NCBI GenBank assembly: GCA_021205755.1
Contig: JAJPWX010000022.1
Location: 1 to 39,029 of the forward strand
Length of the DNA: 39,029 nt
DNA from: Lachnospiraceae bacterium
Lineage (GTDB): Bacteria > Bacillota > Clostridia > Lachnospirales > Lachnospiraceae
Reading direction: 5' to 3'
The notes beneath the pieces were generated by a model. That model ran no database searches. It saw only the letters and a program-made list of their open reading frames with translations, and had not been told where the DNA came from. Numbering within the stretch: position 1 is the first letter of the stretch; each line of letters starts with the position of its first letter. Positions 26,355 to 34,040 of the stretch are shown in pieces. The translations under genes were made by a program, and so were the position numbers.

Positions 26355-27827
26355 ATGCAGTCATTATCGCAGTCGCGCGCGCCGATTTACGAGGCTCTGG
26401 AGCGCTTAAAGAGAAGAAGAGTTGTCCCTTTTGACGTCCCGGGACACAAAAGGGGACGGGGAAACCAGGAGCTGGTAGATTTCCTGGGAGAAAAATGTGT
26501 CGGTATCGATGTAAATTCCATGAAGCCGCTGGACAATCTTTGCCAGCCGGTTTCTGTTATTAAGGAAGCGGAGCAGCTGGCGGCGGAAGCTTTCGGCGCG
26601 GCACACGCGTTCTTTATGGTCGGCGGCACGACCTCGGCGGTACAGAGTATGGTACTTTCGGTCTGCCATGCGGGCGACAAGATTATCCTGCCGCGCAATG
26701 TCCATAAGAGCGTGATCAATGCCCTGGTGCTCTGCGGTGCGATTCCGGTTTACGTGAACCCAGAGGTTGAGCCGAAGCTGGGTATTTCGCTTGGTATGAA
26801 GGTTTCTGAGGTGGAGCGGGCGATTCTGGACAATCCAGGCGCGGTAGCCGTCCTGGTTAACAATCCGACCTATTATGGGATTTGCTCAGACATCCGTTCG
26901 ATTGTAGAGCTGGCGCACAAATACGAGATGATGGTGCTCGCGGATGAGGCGCATGGGACGCATTTTTATTTCGGGGAGAATCTTCCGGTCAGTGCGATGG
27001 CGGCCGGGGCGGATATGTCCGCCATTTCCATGCACAAATCCGGCGGAAGCCTGACGCAAAGCTCCCTGCTTCTGACGGGGGAGCATGTGAACTGGGAATA
27101 TGTTCATCAGGTGATCAATCTCACACAGACGACCAGTGCATCCTACCTGCTGATGTCCAGCCTTGACATTTCCAGGCGGAATCTGGTGCTGCGCGGCAAG
27201 GAAGCCTTTGCGAAGGTGGTTGAGATGGCGGAGTATGCCCGCTCTGAGATCAACGACATCGGAGGCTACTATGCTTATGGCAGCGAAATGATCAACGGCG
27301 ACAGCATTTTCGATTTTGACGTCACCAAGCTTTCAGTATATACGCGCGATATCGGCCTGGCAGGTATTGAGGTCTACGACCTGCTGCGGGACGAGTACGA
27401 CATTCAGATCGAGTTGGGCGATCTGACAAACATTATGGCCTATATTTCCATCGGCGACCGCATTCAGGACATTGAGCGCCTGGTCGGCGCACTGTTTGAT
27501 ATCAAGCGCCGTTACACCAGAAGCTCCGCGAAGATGCTGAATTCTGAATATATCAACCCGATCGTGATTGAATCCCCGCAGACGGCCTTTTATGCGGAAA
27601 AGGATTACCTGCCGATCCGCGCGACCGTGGGGCGTACCTGCGGAGAGTTTGTCATGTGTTATCCGCCGGGGATTCCGATTCTGGCGCCCGGAGAGATGAT
27701 CACACAGGAGATTATCGAATATATTTTATACGCAAAAGAAAAAGGCTGTTCCCTGCAGGGAACCGAGGACCCCGAGGTGGAATATTTAAATGTACTCAAA
27801 GACGAGCGGCAGGTATGGAAGGACTGA
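26355..27827 (+). CDS. Orn/Lys/Arg decarboxylase family PLP enzyme (SpeA-like)
   Basis: A 490-residue pyridoxal-phosphate enzyme of the short Orn/Lys/Arg decarboxylase group (B. subtilis SpeA/YaaO type). DVPGHKRGRG opens the fold. FMVGGTTSAVQSMVL and DEAHGTHF belong to the cofactor pocket, and K228 in ISMHKSGGSLTQSS is the Schiff-base lysine. The C-terminal domain (VGRTCGEFVMCYPPGIPILAPGE) is complete. It probably makes agmatine, cadaverine or putrescine; which amino acid is used cannot be decided from these motifs. GAGGAAAAGCC precedes the ATG. The spermidine synthase-like gene 146 bases downstream places it in polyamine synthesis. No agmatinase gene is present. Confidence 0.92.
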   Translation: MQSLSQSRAPIYEALERLKRRRVVPFDVPGHKRGRGNQELVDFLGEKCVGIDVNSMKPLDNLCQPVSVIKEAEQLAAEAFGAAHAFFMVGGTTSAVQSMVLSVCHAGDKIILPRNVHKSVINALVLCGAIPVYVNPEVEPKLGISLGMKVSEVERAILDNPGAVAVLVNNPTYYGICSDIRSIVELAHKYEMMVLADEAHGTHFYFGENLPVSAMAAGADMSAISMHKSGGSLTQSSLLLTGEHVNWEYVHQVINLTQTTSASYLLMSSLDISRRNLVLRGKEAFAKVVEMAEYARSEINDIGGYYAYGSEMINGDSIFDFDVTKLSVYTRDIGLAGIEVYDLLRDEYDIQIELGDLTNIMAYISIGDRIQDIERLVGALFDIKRRYTRSSAKMLNSEYINPIVIESPQTAFYAEKDYLPIRATVGRTCGEFVMCYPPGIPILAPGEMITQEIIEYILYAKEKGCSLQGTEDPEVEYLNVLKDERQVWKD

Positions 27828-27973
27828 TCACACAGGGAAGAGTTTTTTGGCGGGTTTTATGATGGCTGTAGCTGAAGTGGTTGAGGCAGGTGTAACGTGG
27901 ATTTGGTCAGGCAGTGACCTGTAAGTGCGAATAAAACGTTGCTGGGATGCAGAAATGCGAGGGGGATTATAAA

Positions 27974-28849
27974 ATGGATTTATGGTTTTCGGATTACCAC
28001 GCAGACCAGATCAAGATGTCTGTGAAAGTAAAGAATCAGTTGTTTGGAGAGCAGACGGAATTTCAGCGAATCGATGTTTTTGACTCCGACGAGCTCGGCC
28101 GGTTTTTAAGCTCTGACGGTAAAATTGTTTTCTCTGAGAAAGACGGCTTTATTTACGATGAGATGATCGTCCATGTCCCGATGGCTGTGCATCCGAAGGT
28201 GAAAAACGTGCTGGTACTCGGCGGCGGCGACGGCGGTGTGCTGCGGATGCTGGAGAAATATGATGGAATCGAGTGTATTGACGTAACCGAGCCGGATCAG
28301 CGCTTTGTAGAGGTCTGCCGGGAATTCTTCCCGGATACTGCGGCGAGCCTTGATGATCCACGCGTGCGTTTTTACCACATCGATGGTTTGAAAATTCTGC
28401 GCACCAAGCAGGGGGAATACGACCTCATTATCAACGACGCGATTGACCCGCTTGGTCACAAAGCAGGCTTGTTCACGCGCGAATTTTATGGCAACTGCTA
28501 CCGTGCTTTGAAAGAAGACGGCATTATGGTCTACCAGCACGGCAGCCCATTCTACGAAGGAGACGAGGAATCCTGCCGCCTGATGCACAACAAAGCGAGT
28601 CACAGCTTCCCTATCAGCCGAGTTTACCAGGCGCACATTCCGACCTGTTCCTCCGGCTACTGGCTCTTTGGCTTTGCCTCCAAAAAATACCACCCGCTGC
28701 GCGATTTTGACCGCGCCCGCTGGGAGGCTTATGGTATCGAGACCGATTACTATACCCCGCATTTGCATCAGGGCGCGTTTATGCTGCCCAAATACGTCGA
28801 GGATATGCTGCGCGAGGAAGAAGGACGGAAAGAGCGAATGAACCTGTAA
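27974..28849 (+). CDS. speE: Spermidine synthase-family aminopropyltransferase, divergent
   Basis: A 291-residue enzyme with the SpeE fold: an N-terminal beta domain, then a Rossmann domain with GGGDGG (83-88) for decarboxylated S-adenosylmethionine. D155 and D158 in NDAIDPLG are the usual catalytic and substrate-binding acids. Two amine-pocket positions deviate from the common pattern: YHEM is YDEM (61-64), and IPTYPSG is IPTCSSG near residue 225. This raises the possibility of another amine acceptor. ATG 27974 follows GAGGGGG; a start at 27947 precedes this site. It follows a decarboxylase and ends at a very long terminator. Aminopropyl transfer is well supported by family; spermidine as product is an inference. 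Confidence 0.88.
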   Translation: MDLWFSDYHADQIKMSVKVKNQLFGEQTEFQRIDVFDSDELGRFLSSDGKIVFSEKDGFIYDEMIVHVPMAVHPKVKNVLVLGGGDGGVLRMLEKYDGIECIDVTEPDQRFVEVCREFFPDTAASLDDPRVRFYHIDGLKILRTKQGEYDLIINDAIDPLGHKAGLFTREFYGNCYRALKEDGIMVYQHGSPFYEGDEESCRLMHNKASHSFPISRVYQAHIPTCSSGYWLFGFASKKYHPLRDFDRARWEAYGIETDYYTPHLHQGAFMLPKYVEDMLREEEGRKERMNL

Positions 28850-28911
28850 TCCAACCTGCAGAGCATGCGAATTCATTTGCCTTACGTTTCTTCCCAGCGG
28901 CTCTTTTTACG

Positions 28912-28991
28912 GGCGCAGATTTCTTCCCACTGGCAATCCCGGCAGATCGTTTGCCGGATTCCGGTGGAGGGAATCTGCGCCTCTCTTTTTT
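28912..28991 (+). terminator. Long terminator hairpin of the polyamine genes
   Basis: GGCGCAGATT (28912-28921) pairs with AATCTGCGCC (28972-28981). Inside, CCACTGG (28927-28933) pairs with CCGGTGG (28961-28967) with one wobble, and CCGGCA (28939-28944) pairs with TGCCGG (28952-28957). TCTCTTTTTT follows. Confidence 0.85.
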
Positions 28992-29014
28992 ACAAATTTG
29001 TTTCGAAAAAGTTC

Positions 29015-29048
29015 TTGACAAATAATATAATTTGAATTAGAATAATTC
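29015..29048 (+). promoter_or_regulatory. Promoter with overlapping PerR/Fur-like operator
   Basis: TTGACA (29015-29020) and TAGAAT (29038-29043) are 17 bases apart. A perfect palindrome GAATTA-GAA-TAATTC (29034-29048) overlaps the -10 element, as expected for autorepression by the Fur-family protein encoded next. It is similar to, but not identical with, the classical Per box. Confidence 0.75.
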
Positions 29049-29065
29049 CAACACAGGAGGTGCAT

Positions 29066-29452
29066 ATGTCAGAGAACGGGAAGATTATTTTAGACATCGT
29101 ATCAAACGCGAATAATCATCCCACGGCGGAGGACATCTATCAGCAGGTTCATGCCGAGGGAAAGAAGATGTCCATGGCTACCGTGTACAATAATCTGAAT
29201 ATGCTCGCGAACGAAGGCCTGATCCGCAGACTGACGGTGGACGGGAAGTCCGAGCATTATGATAACACGACACGCCATGATCATCTGGTGTGCGGCGTAT
29301 GCGGGAAAATCAGTGACCTTATGCTGGATGATATGTCTGCTCAGCTAGAGCGTGCCTGTGGGATAAAGCTGAAGTCCTATGACCTGAAGCTGATCTATGT
29401 ATGCGAGCAGTGCAGAAATGCTGCCGGAAAGTTGTCCGCCCAGTCTGGATGA
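29066..29452 (+). CDS. perR: Fur-family repressor, PerR-like
   Basis: A 128-residue winged-helix metalloregulator. The DNA-binding half contains MSMATVYNNLNMLANEGLIRR. HYDNTTRHDHLVC (residues 64-76) supplies metal ligands. Two CxxC pairs (C76-C79, C113-C116) form the structural zinc site. It is shorter than B. subtilis PerR at the N-terminus, which begins directly at helix 1 (ENGKIILDIV). AGGAGG is five bases before ATG 29066; an in-frame GTG at 29060 overlaps that site and is rejected. The rubrerythrin gene downstream and the palindrome over its own promoter favour a peroxide-sensing role rather than iron uptake control. The PerR/Fur choice is an inference. Confidence 0.85.
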   Translation: MSENGKIILDIVSNANNHPTAEDIYQQVHAEGKKMSMATVYNNLNMLANEGLIRRLTVDGKSEHYDNTTRHDHLVCGVCGKISDLMLDDMSAQLERACGIKLKSYDLKLIYVCEQCRNAAGKLSAQSG

Positions 29453-29567
29453 ATGAGGATGTCGGATCAGATATGGAAGATAACTGCGTGTAACACAAAA
29501 GGAAAATCAGCGGCAATCGGAAAAGGATCATGACTGCCGCACAAGCAAAATTGAGGAGGGAAATTTT

Positions 29568-30104
29568 ATGAGCAAGTATGCAGGAACACAGACAGAGAAG
29601 AACCTTGAAACAGCATTTGCCGGAGAATCTCAGGCAAGAAATAAATATACTTATTTTGCTTCCGTAGCAAAGAAGGAAGGGTATGAGCAGATTGCGGCAC
29701 TTTTTGAGAAGACCGCAAACAATGAGAAAGAGCATGCAAAGATGTGGTTCAAAGAGCTCGAAGGAATCGGCGATACACCGGCGAATCTTCTGGCAGCGGC
29801 CGAGGGTGAGAACTACGAGTGGACCGATATGTATGACGGTTTTGCGAAGACTGCTGAGGAAGAGGGATTCAAGGCACTCGCAGCGAAGTTCCGTCTGGTG
29901 GCAGAGATCGAGAGACATCATGAAGAACGCTATCGCGCCCTGCTGAAGAATGTAGAGACTGCAGAGGTATTTGAGAAGAGCGAAGTAAAGGTATGGGAGT
30001 GCCGCAACTGTGGCCACATTGTAGTAGGCACCAAGGCACCGGCGGTATGTCCGGCCTGCAGCCATCCGCAGAGCTATTTCGAGGTACATGCGGAGAATTA
30101 TTGA
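29568..30104 (+). CDS. rbr: Rubrerythrin
   Basis: A 178-residue peroxide-reducing enzyme of anaerobes. The ferritin-like diiron domain shows E20 ([11 protein letters not shown]), E53 and H56 ([10 protein letters not shown]), and the second pair region [11 protein letters not shown] (112-122). A C-terminal rubredoxin domain carries C145-x2-C148 and C161-x2-C164 for an Fe(SCys)4 site. The length matches classical rubrerythrin and all key residues are present. GAGGAGGG precedes the ATG. It lies 115 bases after the PerR-like gene with no terminator between them, so a shared oxidative-stress operon is likely. A terminator follows at 30210. Confidence 0.96.
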   Translation: MSKYAGTQTEKNLETAFAGESQARNKYTYFASVAKKEGYEQIAALFEKTANNEKEHAKMWFKELEGIGDTPANLLAAAEGENYEWTDMYDGFAKTAEEEGFKALAAKFRLVAEIERHHEERYRALLKNVETAEVFEKSEVKVWECRNCGHIVVGTKAPAVCPACSHPQSYFEVHAENY

Positions 30105-30209
30105 TTCCCGCGGGAATATAATTACGCACATAGAACGGTGAAAATCAGGCATGACGAAGTGCGGCACGCAGGAGTGTCAGTCTGTCTCAGGTTTGAGCCG
30201 GGAACAGAG

Positions 30210-30250
30210 GCTGCAATTTCTAAGTATTTCAGAGATTGCAGCTTTTTTTT
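30210..30250 (+). terminator. Intrinsic terminator of the rubrerythrin operon
   Basis: GCTGCAATTTCT (30210-30221) pairs with AGAGATTGCAGC (30231-30242), one wobble, and is followed by eight T. Confidence 0.9.
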
Positions 30251-30346
30251 CATGAGGAACAAAAAGTTGCGGCGATTCCGGCTCTGACATTTCTGTTAAA
30301 CCAGAATTTTCTGCAGCGGTTGCTTCCGCTGCATCAATATAGATTA

Positions 30347-30453
30347 TATTGAAATAATCATACTTTTAAGCGGCAAACATGTTGAAATAATCATACTTTT
30401 AAGCAAAAATCATGTTGAAATAATCATACTCTTAAGCAAAAATTATGTTGAAA
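30347..30453 (+). repeat. Three 33-bp direct repeats plus a partial copy upstream of a nuclease gene
   Basis: Units 30347-30379, 30380-30412 and 30413-30445 share TTGAAATAATCATACT plus TTAAGC and differ at only a few positions. A truncated fourth copy at 30446 supplies the -35 box of the next promoter. There is no spacer between units. The 33-bp period is close to three helical turns, so bound proteins would line up on one face. Confidence 0.85.
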
Positions 30454-30476
30454 AATAAAAGGGAGTCCATTATAAT
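30448..30476 (+). promoter_or_regulatory. Promoter of the secreted nuclease gene
   Basis: TTGAAA (30448-30453, inside the partial fourth repeat) and a perfect TATAAT (30471-30476) are 17 bases apart. Confidence 0.8.
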
Positions 30477-30518
30477 GAAGAAACCGAACAAACGTTTTGA
30501 TGCGTGTGGAGGTTTTTT

Positions 30519-31598
30519 ATGAAATACAAAAAGAAGAAATTTTTGCCCCTGCTTCTGGTGTTTATACTGACCTTTTTCGGGACAGACGTTGATGGCTGGC
30601 AAAGATTACTGCCTGTCTGGGCGGATGCTTCAGAACAGATCGATAGCGATGATATTTCATCAGAAGCTCGTCTTTCTGGAGATGAGACTTCTCTTTCAGG
30701 TACTTTTACTTCCGGTACGGAGTTGAATCTCGCGGATATTCCGGCTTATTCCGGTTCGCCTTATGCGGAGGTGAACGGAAACGTTCCGGATTTTTCAGAC
30801 CTGGCCATAAGTACAGAGTCTTTTGAAAGTTACAGTGAACTGGATTCGCTGGGACGATGTGGCGCGGCTTTGGCAAATCTGGGCACGGATCTGATGCCGA
30901 CGGAAGAGCGCGGCGACATTAGTTCCATCCACCCGACAGGATGGCATTCGGTGCAATATGAGGGGATTGACGGGGAATCCCTTTACAACCGTTGCCACCT
31001 GATTGCCTACAAGCTGACCGCAGAGAATGCGAATGAGCAGAATCTGATCACGGGAACGCGTTATCTGAATACAGAAGGGATGCTGCCGTTTGAGGATCTG
31101 GTGGCAGAGTATATCTACGAGACAGGGAATCATGTGCTTTACCGTGTGACGCCGATTTTTGAGGGGGAGAATCTGGTTGCGTCCGGCGTACAGATGGAAG
31201 CGATGTCTGTAGAGGATGAGGGCGTGGGCGTTTTGTTCAATGTCTATTGCTATAATGTACAGCCGGGGATCGGGATTGACTACGCGACCGGGGACAGCTG
31301 GATCGAGGACGCGGAAGTACTGGCCGCTTCGGCAAAGACATCAGAAGAAACATCGGAGAGAGAGGCAAGTATTGCTGATTCCGTCGATGTGAGCGAGGTG
31401 GAAATTTCCGCATCAGCGCAGGTCGCTGGCGAAGCGGAGGGCACGACCTATATTCTAAACACGAATACAATGAAGTTTCACTTTCCTTCCTGCTCGAGTG
31501 TGGATGATATGAGTGAGCGGAATAAACTGGAGTATACCGGGGACCGGGAGACCGTCATCGCGATGGGGTACTCACCGTGTCAGAGGTGCAATCCTTAA
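30519..31598 (+). CDS. Exported DNA/RNA non-specific endonuclease with a C-terminal zinc-like module
   Basis: A 359-residue protein with a basic start (MKYKKKKF) and a hydrophobic stretch (LPLLLVFILTFFG), giving a signal peptide or anchor. A low-complexity acidic linker follows to about residue 90. The nuclease core contains LYNRCHLIAYKL with H160 as probable catalytic His, and NLITGTRYLN for metal binding. It matches the EndA-like Endonuclea_NS_2 group. After a second Ser/Glu-rich linker, the last 45 residues (KFHFPSCSSVDDM, then GYSPCQRCNP) form an Ada-like Cys/His module often attached to secreted nucleases. GGAGG six bases before ATG 30519 fixes the start. It probably degrades extracellular DNA for nutrients, biofilm release or DNA uptake. 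Confidence 0.85.
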   Translation: MKYKKKKFLPLLLVFILTFFGTDVDGWQRLLPVWADASEQIDSDDISSEARLSGDETSLSGTFTSGTELNLADIPAYSGSPYAEVNGNVPDFSDLAISTESFESYSELDSLGRCGAALANLGTDLMPTEERGDISSIHPTGWHSVQYEGIDGESLYNRCHLIAYKLTAENANEQNLITGTRYLNTEGMLPFEDLVAEYIYETGNHVLYRVTPIFEGENLVASGVQMEAMSVEDEGVGVLFNVYCYNVQPGIGIDYATGDSWIEDAEVLAASAKTSEETSEREASIADSVDVSEVEISASAQVAGEAEGTTYILNTNTMKFHFPSCSSVDDMSERNKLEYTGDRETVIAMGYSPCQRCNP

Positions 31599-31711
31599 AA
31601 ACATGGGGGCAGATGTTTGCTGCCACTGTATTTTTGACCCCTGACGTGAGACGGATGAAAGTTGCGAGGGAGTGATCGAAGAATTAAAGTGCCAGGACTA
31701 ACCATGCAGTT

Positions 31712-32419
31712 TCAAAACTCACACGCAATCCATAAAACGGACGAAGCAATCAGGTACTGTCCCACATAATACAGAACATAGTTGATCACCAAAAGTGCTG
31801 ATTCTTCTTTTTTTTCTTCCCTAAAATAAATTATGGACAGCACCAGGCTAGAGAGCAGGAAAAGTACGCCACCAATTCCCATTACCAGAAGCCCCAGATT
31901 TTGCAAAAGGATCGCACAGGCAACCGTATAAGCTGCCATGAAGAACAAAAGCGCACCATATACGGAAGATATCGCTTTAAATTTACCATATTGAAAATGC
32001 ATTGGTTTTTCTCCAAGATAAATAAACGCGAGCGCCGTCAGCGCACTGATTATGCCTGCCACAAACGCTTCCGTCCGGAATCCTGCAACCGATGCGGCTG
32101 CCGCGAGATAGAAAAAATGTCCCACAAGAAACATAAGAAAGCCCATCATCGTCCAGGCTTCGGAATCTTCCGGATATAAACCTTTCAGTTCCAGCCAGAT
32201 ATCACCCATCAGGCCGAGCAGTAGTCCGCCGCCGACAAAAAGCGCAAACTGAAAATGTCTCCCTTCTGTCAGCGCTGCCACTCCCAGCGTCGTCAGGAAA
32301 AAGAAACTGGTGAATGACTTAAGCACCGTGGCCTGCCAGCTCGGTCCATGAAGCCGCGTGATAATCATCAGAACCAGATACACCAGACCAACTACCAGCA
32401 TCGTAATATACATTATCAT
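31712..32419 (-). CDS. YhhN-family integral membrane protein (lysoplasmalogenase-like)
   Basis: A 235-residue protein of about eight hydrophobic segments. LLLGLMGDIWLELKG and MFLVGHFFYLAAAA hold the conserved Asp and His of the YhhN/TMEM86 family, whose characterised members cleave the vinyl-ether bond of lysoplasmalogens. Plasmalogens occur in anaerobic Clostridia, so that activity is plausible. The N-terminus (MIMYITMLVVGLVYLV) enters the membrane at once, and AAAGGATG precedes the ATG at 32419. It is transcribed alone, convergent with the nuclease gene. Its promoter carries a strong palindromic operator, so it is probably tightly controlled. The activity is inferred from family only. Confidence 0.78.
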   Translation of the reverse strand: MIMYITMLVVGLVYLVLMIITRLHGPSWQATVLKSFTSFFFLTTLGVAALTEGRHFQFALFVGGGLLLGLMGDIWLELKGLYPEDSEAWTMMGFLMFLVGHFFYLAAAASVAGFRTEAFVAGIISALTALAFIYLGEKPMHFQYGKFKAISSVYGALLFFMAAYTVACAILLQNLGLLVMGIGGVLFLLSSLVLSIIYFREEKKEESALLVINYVLYYVGQYLIASSVLWIACEF

Positions 32420-32436
32420 AGGGCAGCATCCTTTCT

Positions 32437-32535
32437 CATTTTAACGCAATAAATATTTTATAGTAAACGACTTTAGTCGTTTATCATTATACTACACGAA
32501 TCTGCAAATGAAAACCCGACAATTGCGTTAAAATG
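32437..32535. repeat. 14-bp inverted repeat around the YhhN promoter
   Basis: CATTTTAACGCAAT (32437-32450) and ATTGCGTTAAAATG (32522-32535) are perfectly complementary, 71 bases apart, and enclose the promoter and operator. They could form a loop with a bound protein or be the ends of a small non-autonomous element; no target-site duplication is obvious. Confidence 0.7.
32464..32492 (-). promoter_or_regulatory. Promoter and palindromic operator of the YhhN gene
   Basis: On the minus strand a perfect TATAAT (32492-32487) lies just upstream of TAAACGACT-TT-AGTCGTTTA (32464-32483), whose 9-bp arms are perfect. The palindrome covers the expected transcription start, which suits a repressor site. 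The regulator is not identified. Confidence 0.7.
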
Positions 32536-32653
32536 TACAAACTCTTATAAAAAATGTCCCCGCACAAAGCATGAGATTGACTAACTTTCATACTTATAAT
32601 TTTTGATTTCCGACGCAGTAAATAATATTGCGCGAAGAAACTGGAGGCTTTTT

Positions 32654-32710
32654 GCACAAGATGTTAATTTTTCGCACAAGATGTAGTTAATTTTTTGGCC
32701 ACGCTATGAT
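32654..32710 (+). promoter_or_regulatory. Activator-type promoter of the GAF-ABC operon
   Basis: GCACAAGATGT occurs twice (32654-32664 and 32674-32684), exactly 20 bp apart, just upstream of TATGAT (32705-32710). There is no good -35 box; the second repeat occupies that place. Helically phased direct repeats with a missing -35 suggest a response-regulator-like activator. Apart from this and the YhhN control region, bases 32420-32810 hold no gene. Confidence 0.6.
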
Positions 32711-32810
32711 AGAATATACACACTTGAGGTTATATTTGGTCATAGGGTGGCCGTTATTGTTTTTACAGAAAGGGCAGGGCAGCCGCGCTTGTCGCGCTGC
32801 GGGTGAGAAG

Positions 32811-34040
32811 ATGGGAGAGGTAGACAAGAGAGTAAGCTATACACAGGTCGTCTGGGAGATTACCCGGCTTTTGCAGGAGGCGGAATCTCTGGAGGATGCG
32901 CTGCGGACGAGTCTGGATGAGGTGGTTAAGGCGGTCGGCGCGGAAGCGGGTACGGTCTGGTTTTACAATTCACACGGGGATAAGCGGATTTATCCGTCTT
33001 TCTGGATCGGCGGGGCGGATTTGACCGGCATGAGTCTGGCACCCGGCGAGGGCATCGCGGGCGCGGTGGTGGAGACGGGAAAGACGACCGTGGTGAAGGA
33101 TTGTCAGAAGGATGCGCGCTGGGCAGGGCGGTTTGACGCGGCCACGGGTTTTGTGACGAAGAGTATGGTCTGCGTGCCGCTGGCGAATAAATACGAGGTC
33201 ATTGGCTGCATTCAGATTATTAATAAAAAAGACGGCTCTCTGTACAACGATGAGGATGTCAGTCTGTGTGAGAACCTGGCGATGCTGGCGGCGATTGCCA
33301 TTGACAGCAACGGGCTGAACCTTGGCTTTACGGAGGAAAAGAAAGCCATTATTTCTCTGCGTGATGTCAAAAAGACATTCGGCTCGGGAGAGACGGCGGT
33401 GCATGTGCTGAAGGGTGTGAATCTGGATGTTCGTGAGGGCGAGTTCCTGGTGATTCTGGGCGAGTCCGGCTGCGGAAAATCGACGATGCTGAACATTGTC
33501 GGCGGCATGGATCAGCTGACGAGCGGGACGTTTTTGTTTGACGGGAAAGATTATTCCCACGCGGATGAGAAGACGCTGACGATGTACCGCAGACACTCGG
33601 TTGGTTTTATTTTCCAGGCATATAATCTGATGCCGACGCTGACTGCGGAGGAGAATCTGGATTTTATCGGCGAACTGTGCGATGACCCGATGGACGCGGC
33701 GGAGGCACTCGAAAGTGTAGGCCTTTCCGGGCGCAGAGAAAATTATCCGGCGCAGATGTCCGGCGGACAGCAGCAGCGTGTGTCGATTGCCAGAGCGCTG
33801 GTGAAAAAGCCGAGACTGATTCTGGCAGATGAGCCGACGGCTGCGCTGGACTATGAGACGAGTATCGAGGTACTTACGGTGCTGGAAAATGTGATTAAAT
33901 CCGGTACGACGCTGATGATGGTGACGCACAATGAAGAGATCGCGAAGATGGCGAACCGCGTGATCCGCATGAAAGGCGGTGTGGTAGCGGAGGTGATTGT
34001 GAACCGGCATCCGGCCAGTGCAAAGGAGTTGGTATGGTGA
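32811..34040 (+). CDS. GAF domain fused to a LolD/MacB-type ABC ATPase
   Basis: A 409-residue protein. Residues about 10-170 are a GAF sensor domain (AVGAEAGTVWFYNS, LAPGEGIAGAVVETGKTTVV, MVCVPLANKYEVIGCIQIINK). From about 180 an ATPase of the MacB/LolD type follows: Walker A GESGCGKST (217-225), Q269, signature MSGGQQQR (316-323) and Walker B LILADEP (337-342). All catalytic residues are present. Starting at ATG 32811 gives a clean GAF start; a frame from 32706 would begin upstream of the likely transcript start. The ribosome site (GGTGAGAAG) is weak. It overlaps the FtsX-like permease gene downstream, so the ATPase drives that permease. A GAF domain on such an ATPase suggests gating by a small cytoplasmic ligand or redox signal. 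Confidence 0.85.
   Translation: MGEVDKRVSYTQVVWEITRLLQEAESLEDALRTSLDEVVKAVGAEAGTVWFYNSHGDKRIYPSFWIGGADLTGMSLAPGEGIAGAVVETGKTTVVKDCQKDARWAGRFDAATGFVTKSMVCVPLANKYEVIGCIQIINKKDGSLYNDEDVSLCENLAMLAAIAIDSNGLNLGFTEEKKAIISLRDVKKTFGSGETAVHVLKGVNLDVREGEFLVILGESGCGKSTMLNIVGGMDQLTSGTFLFDGKDYSHADEKTLTMYRRHSVGFIFQAYNLMPTLTAEENLDFIGELCDDPMDAAEALESVGLSGRRENYPAQMSGGQQQRVSIARALVKKPRLILADEPTAALDYETSIEVLTVLENVIKSGTTLMMVTHNEEIAKMANRVIRMKGGVVAEVIVNRHPASAKELVW

Noticed and set aside
30347-30453. Possible CRISPR-like array
   Set aside because: The units are head-to-tail with no unique spacers of normal size, and no cas genes are near; they are simple tandem repeats.
32706-32810. 35-residue extension of the GAF-ABC ATPase
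   Set aside because: The ATG at 32706 lies within the likely -10 element, so it would precede the transcript start; the added residues resemble no GAF domain.
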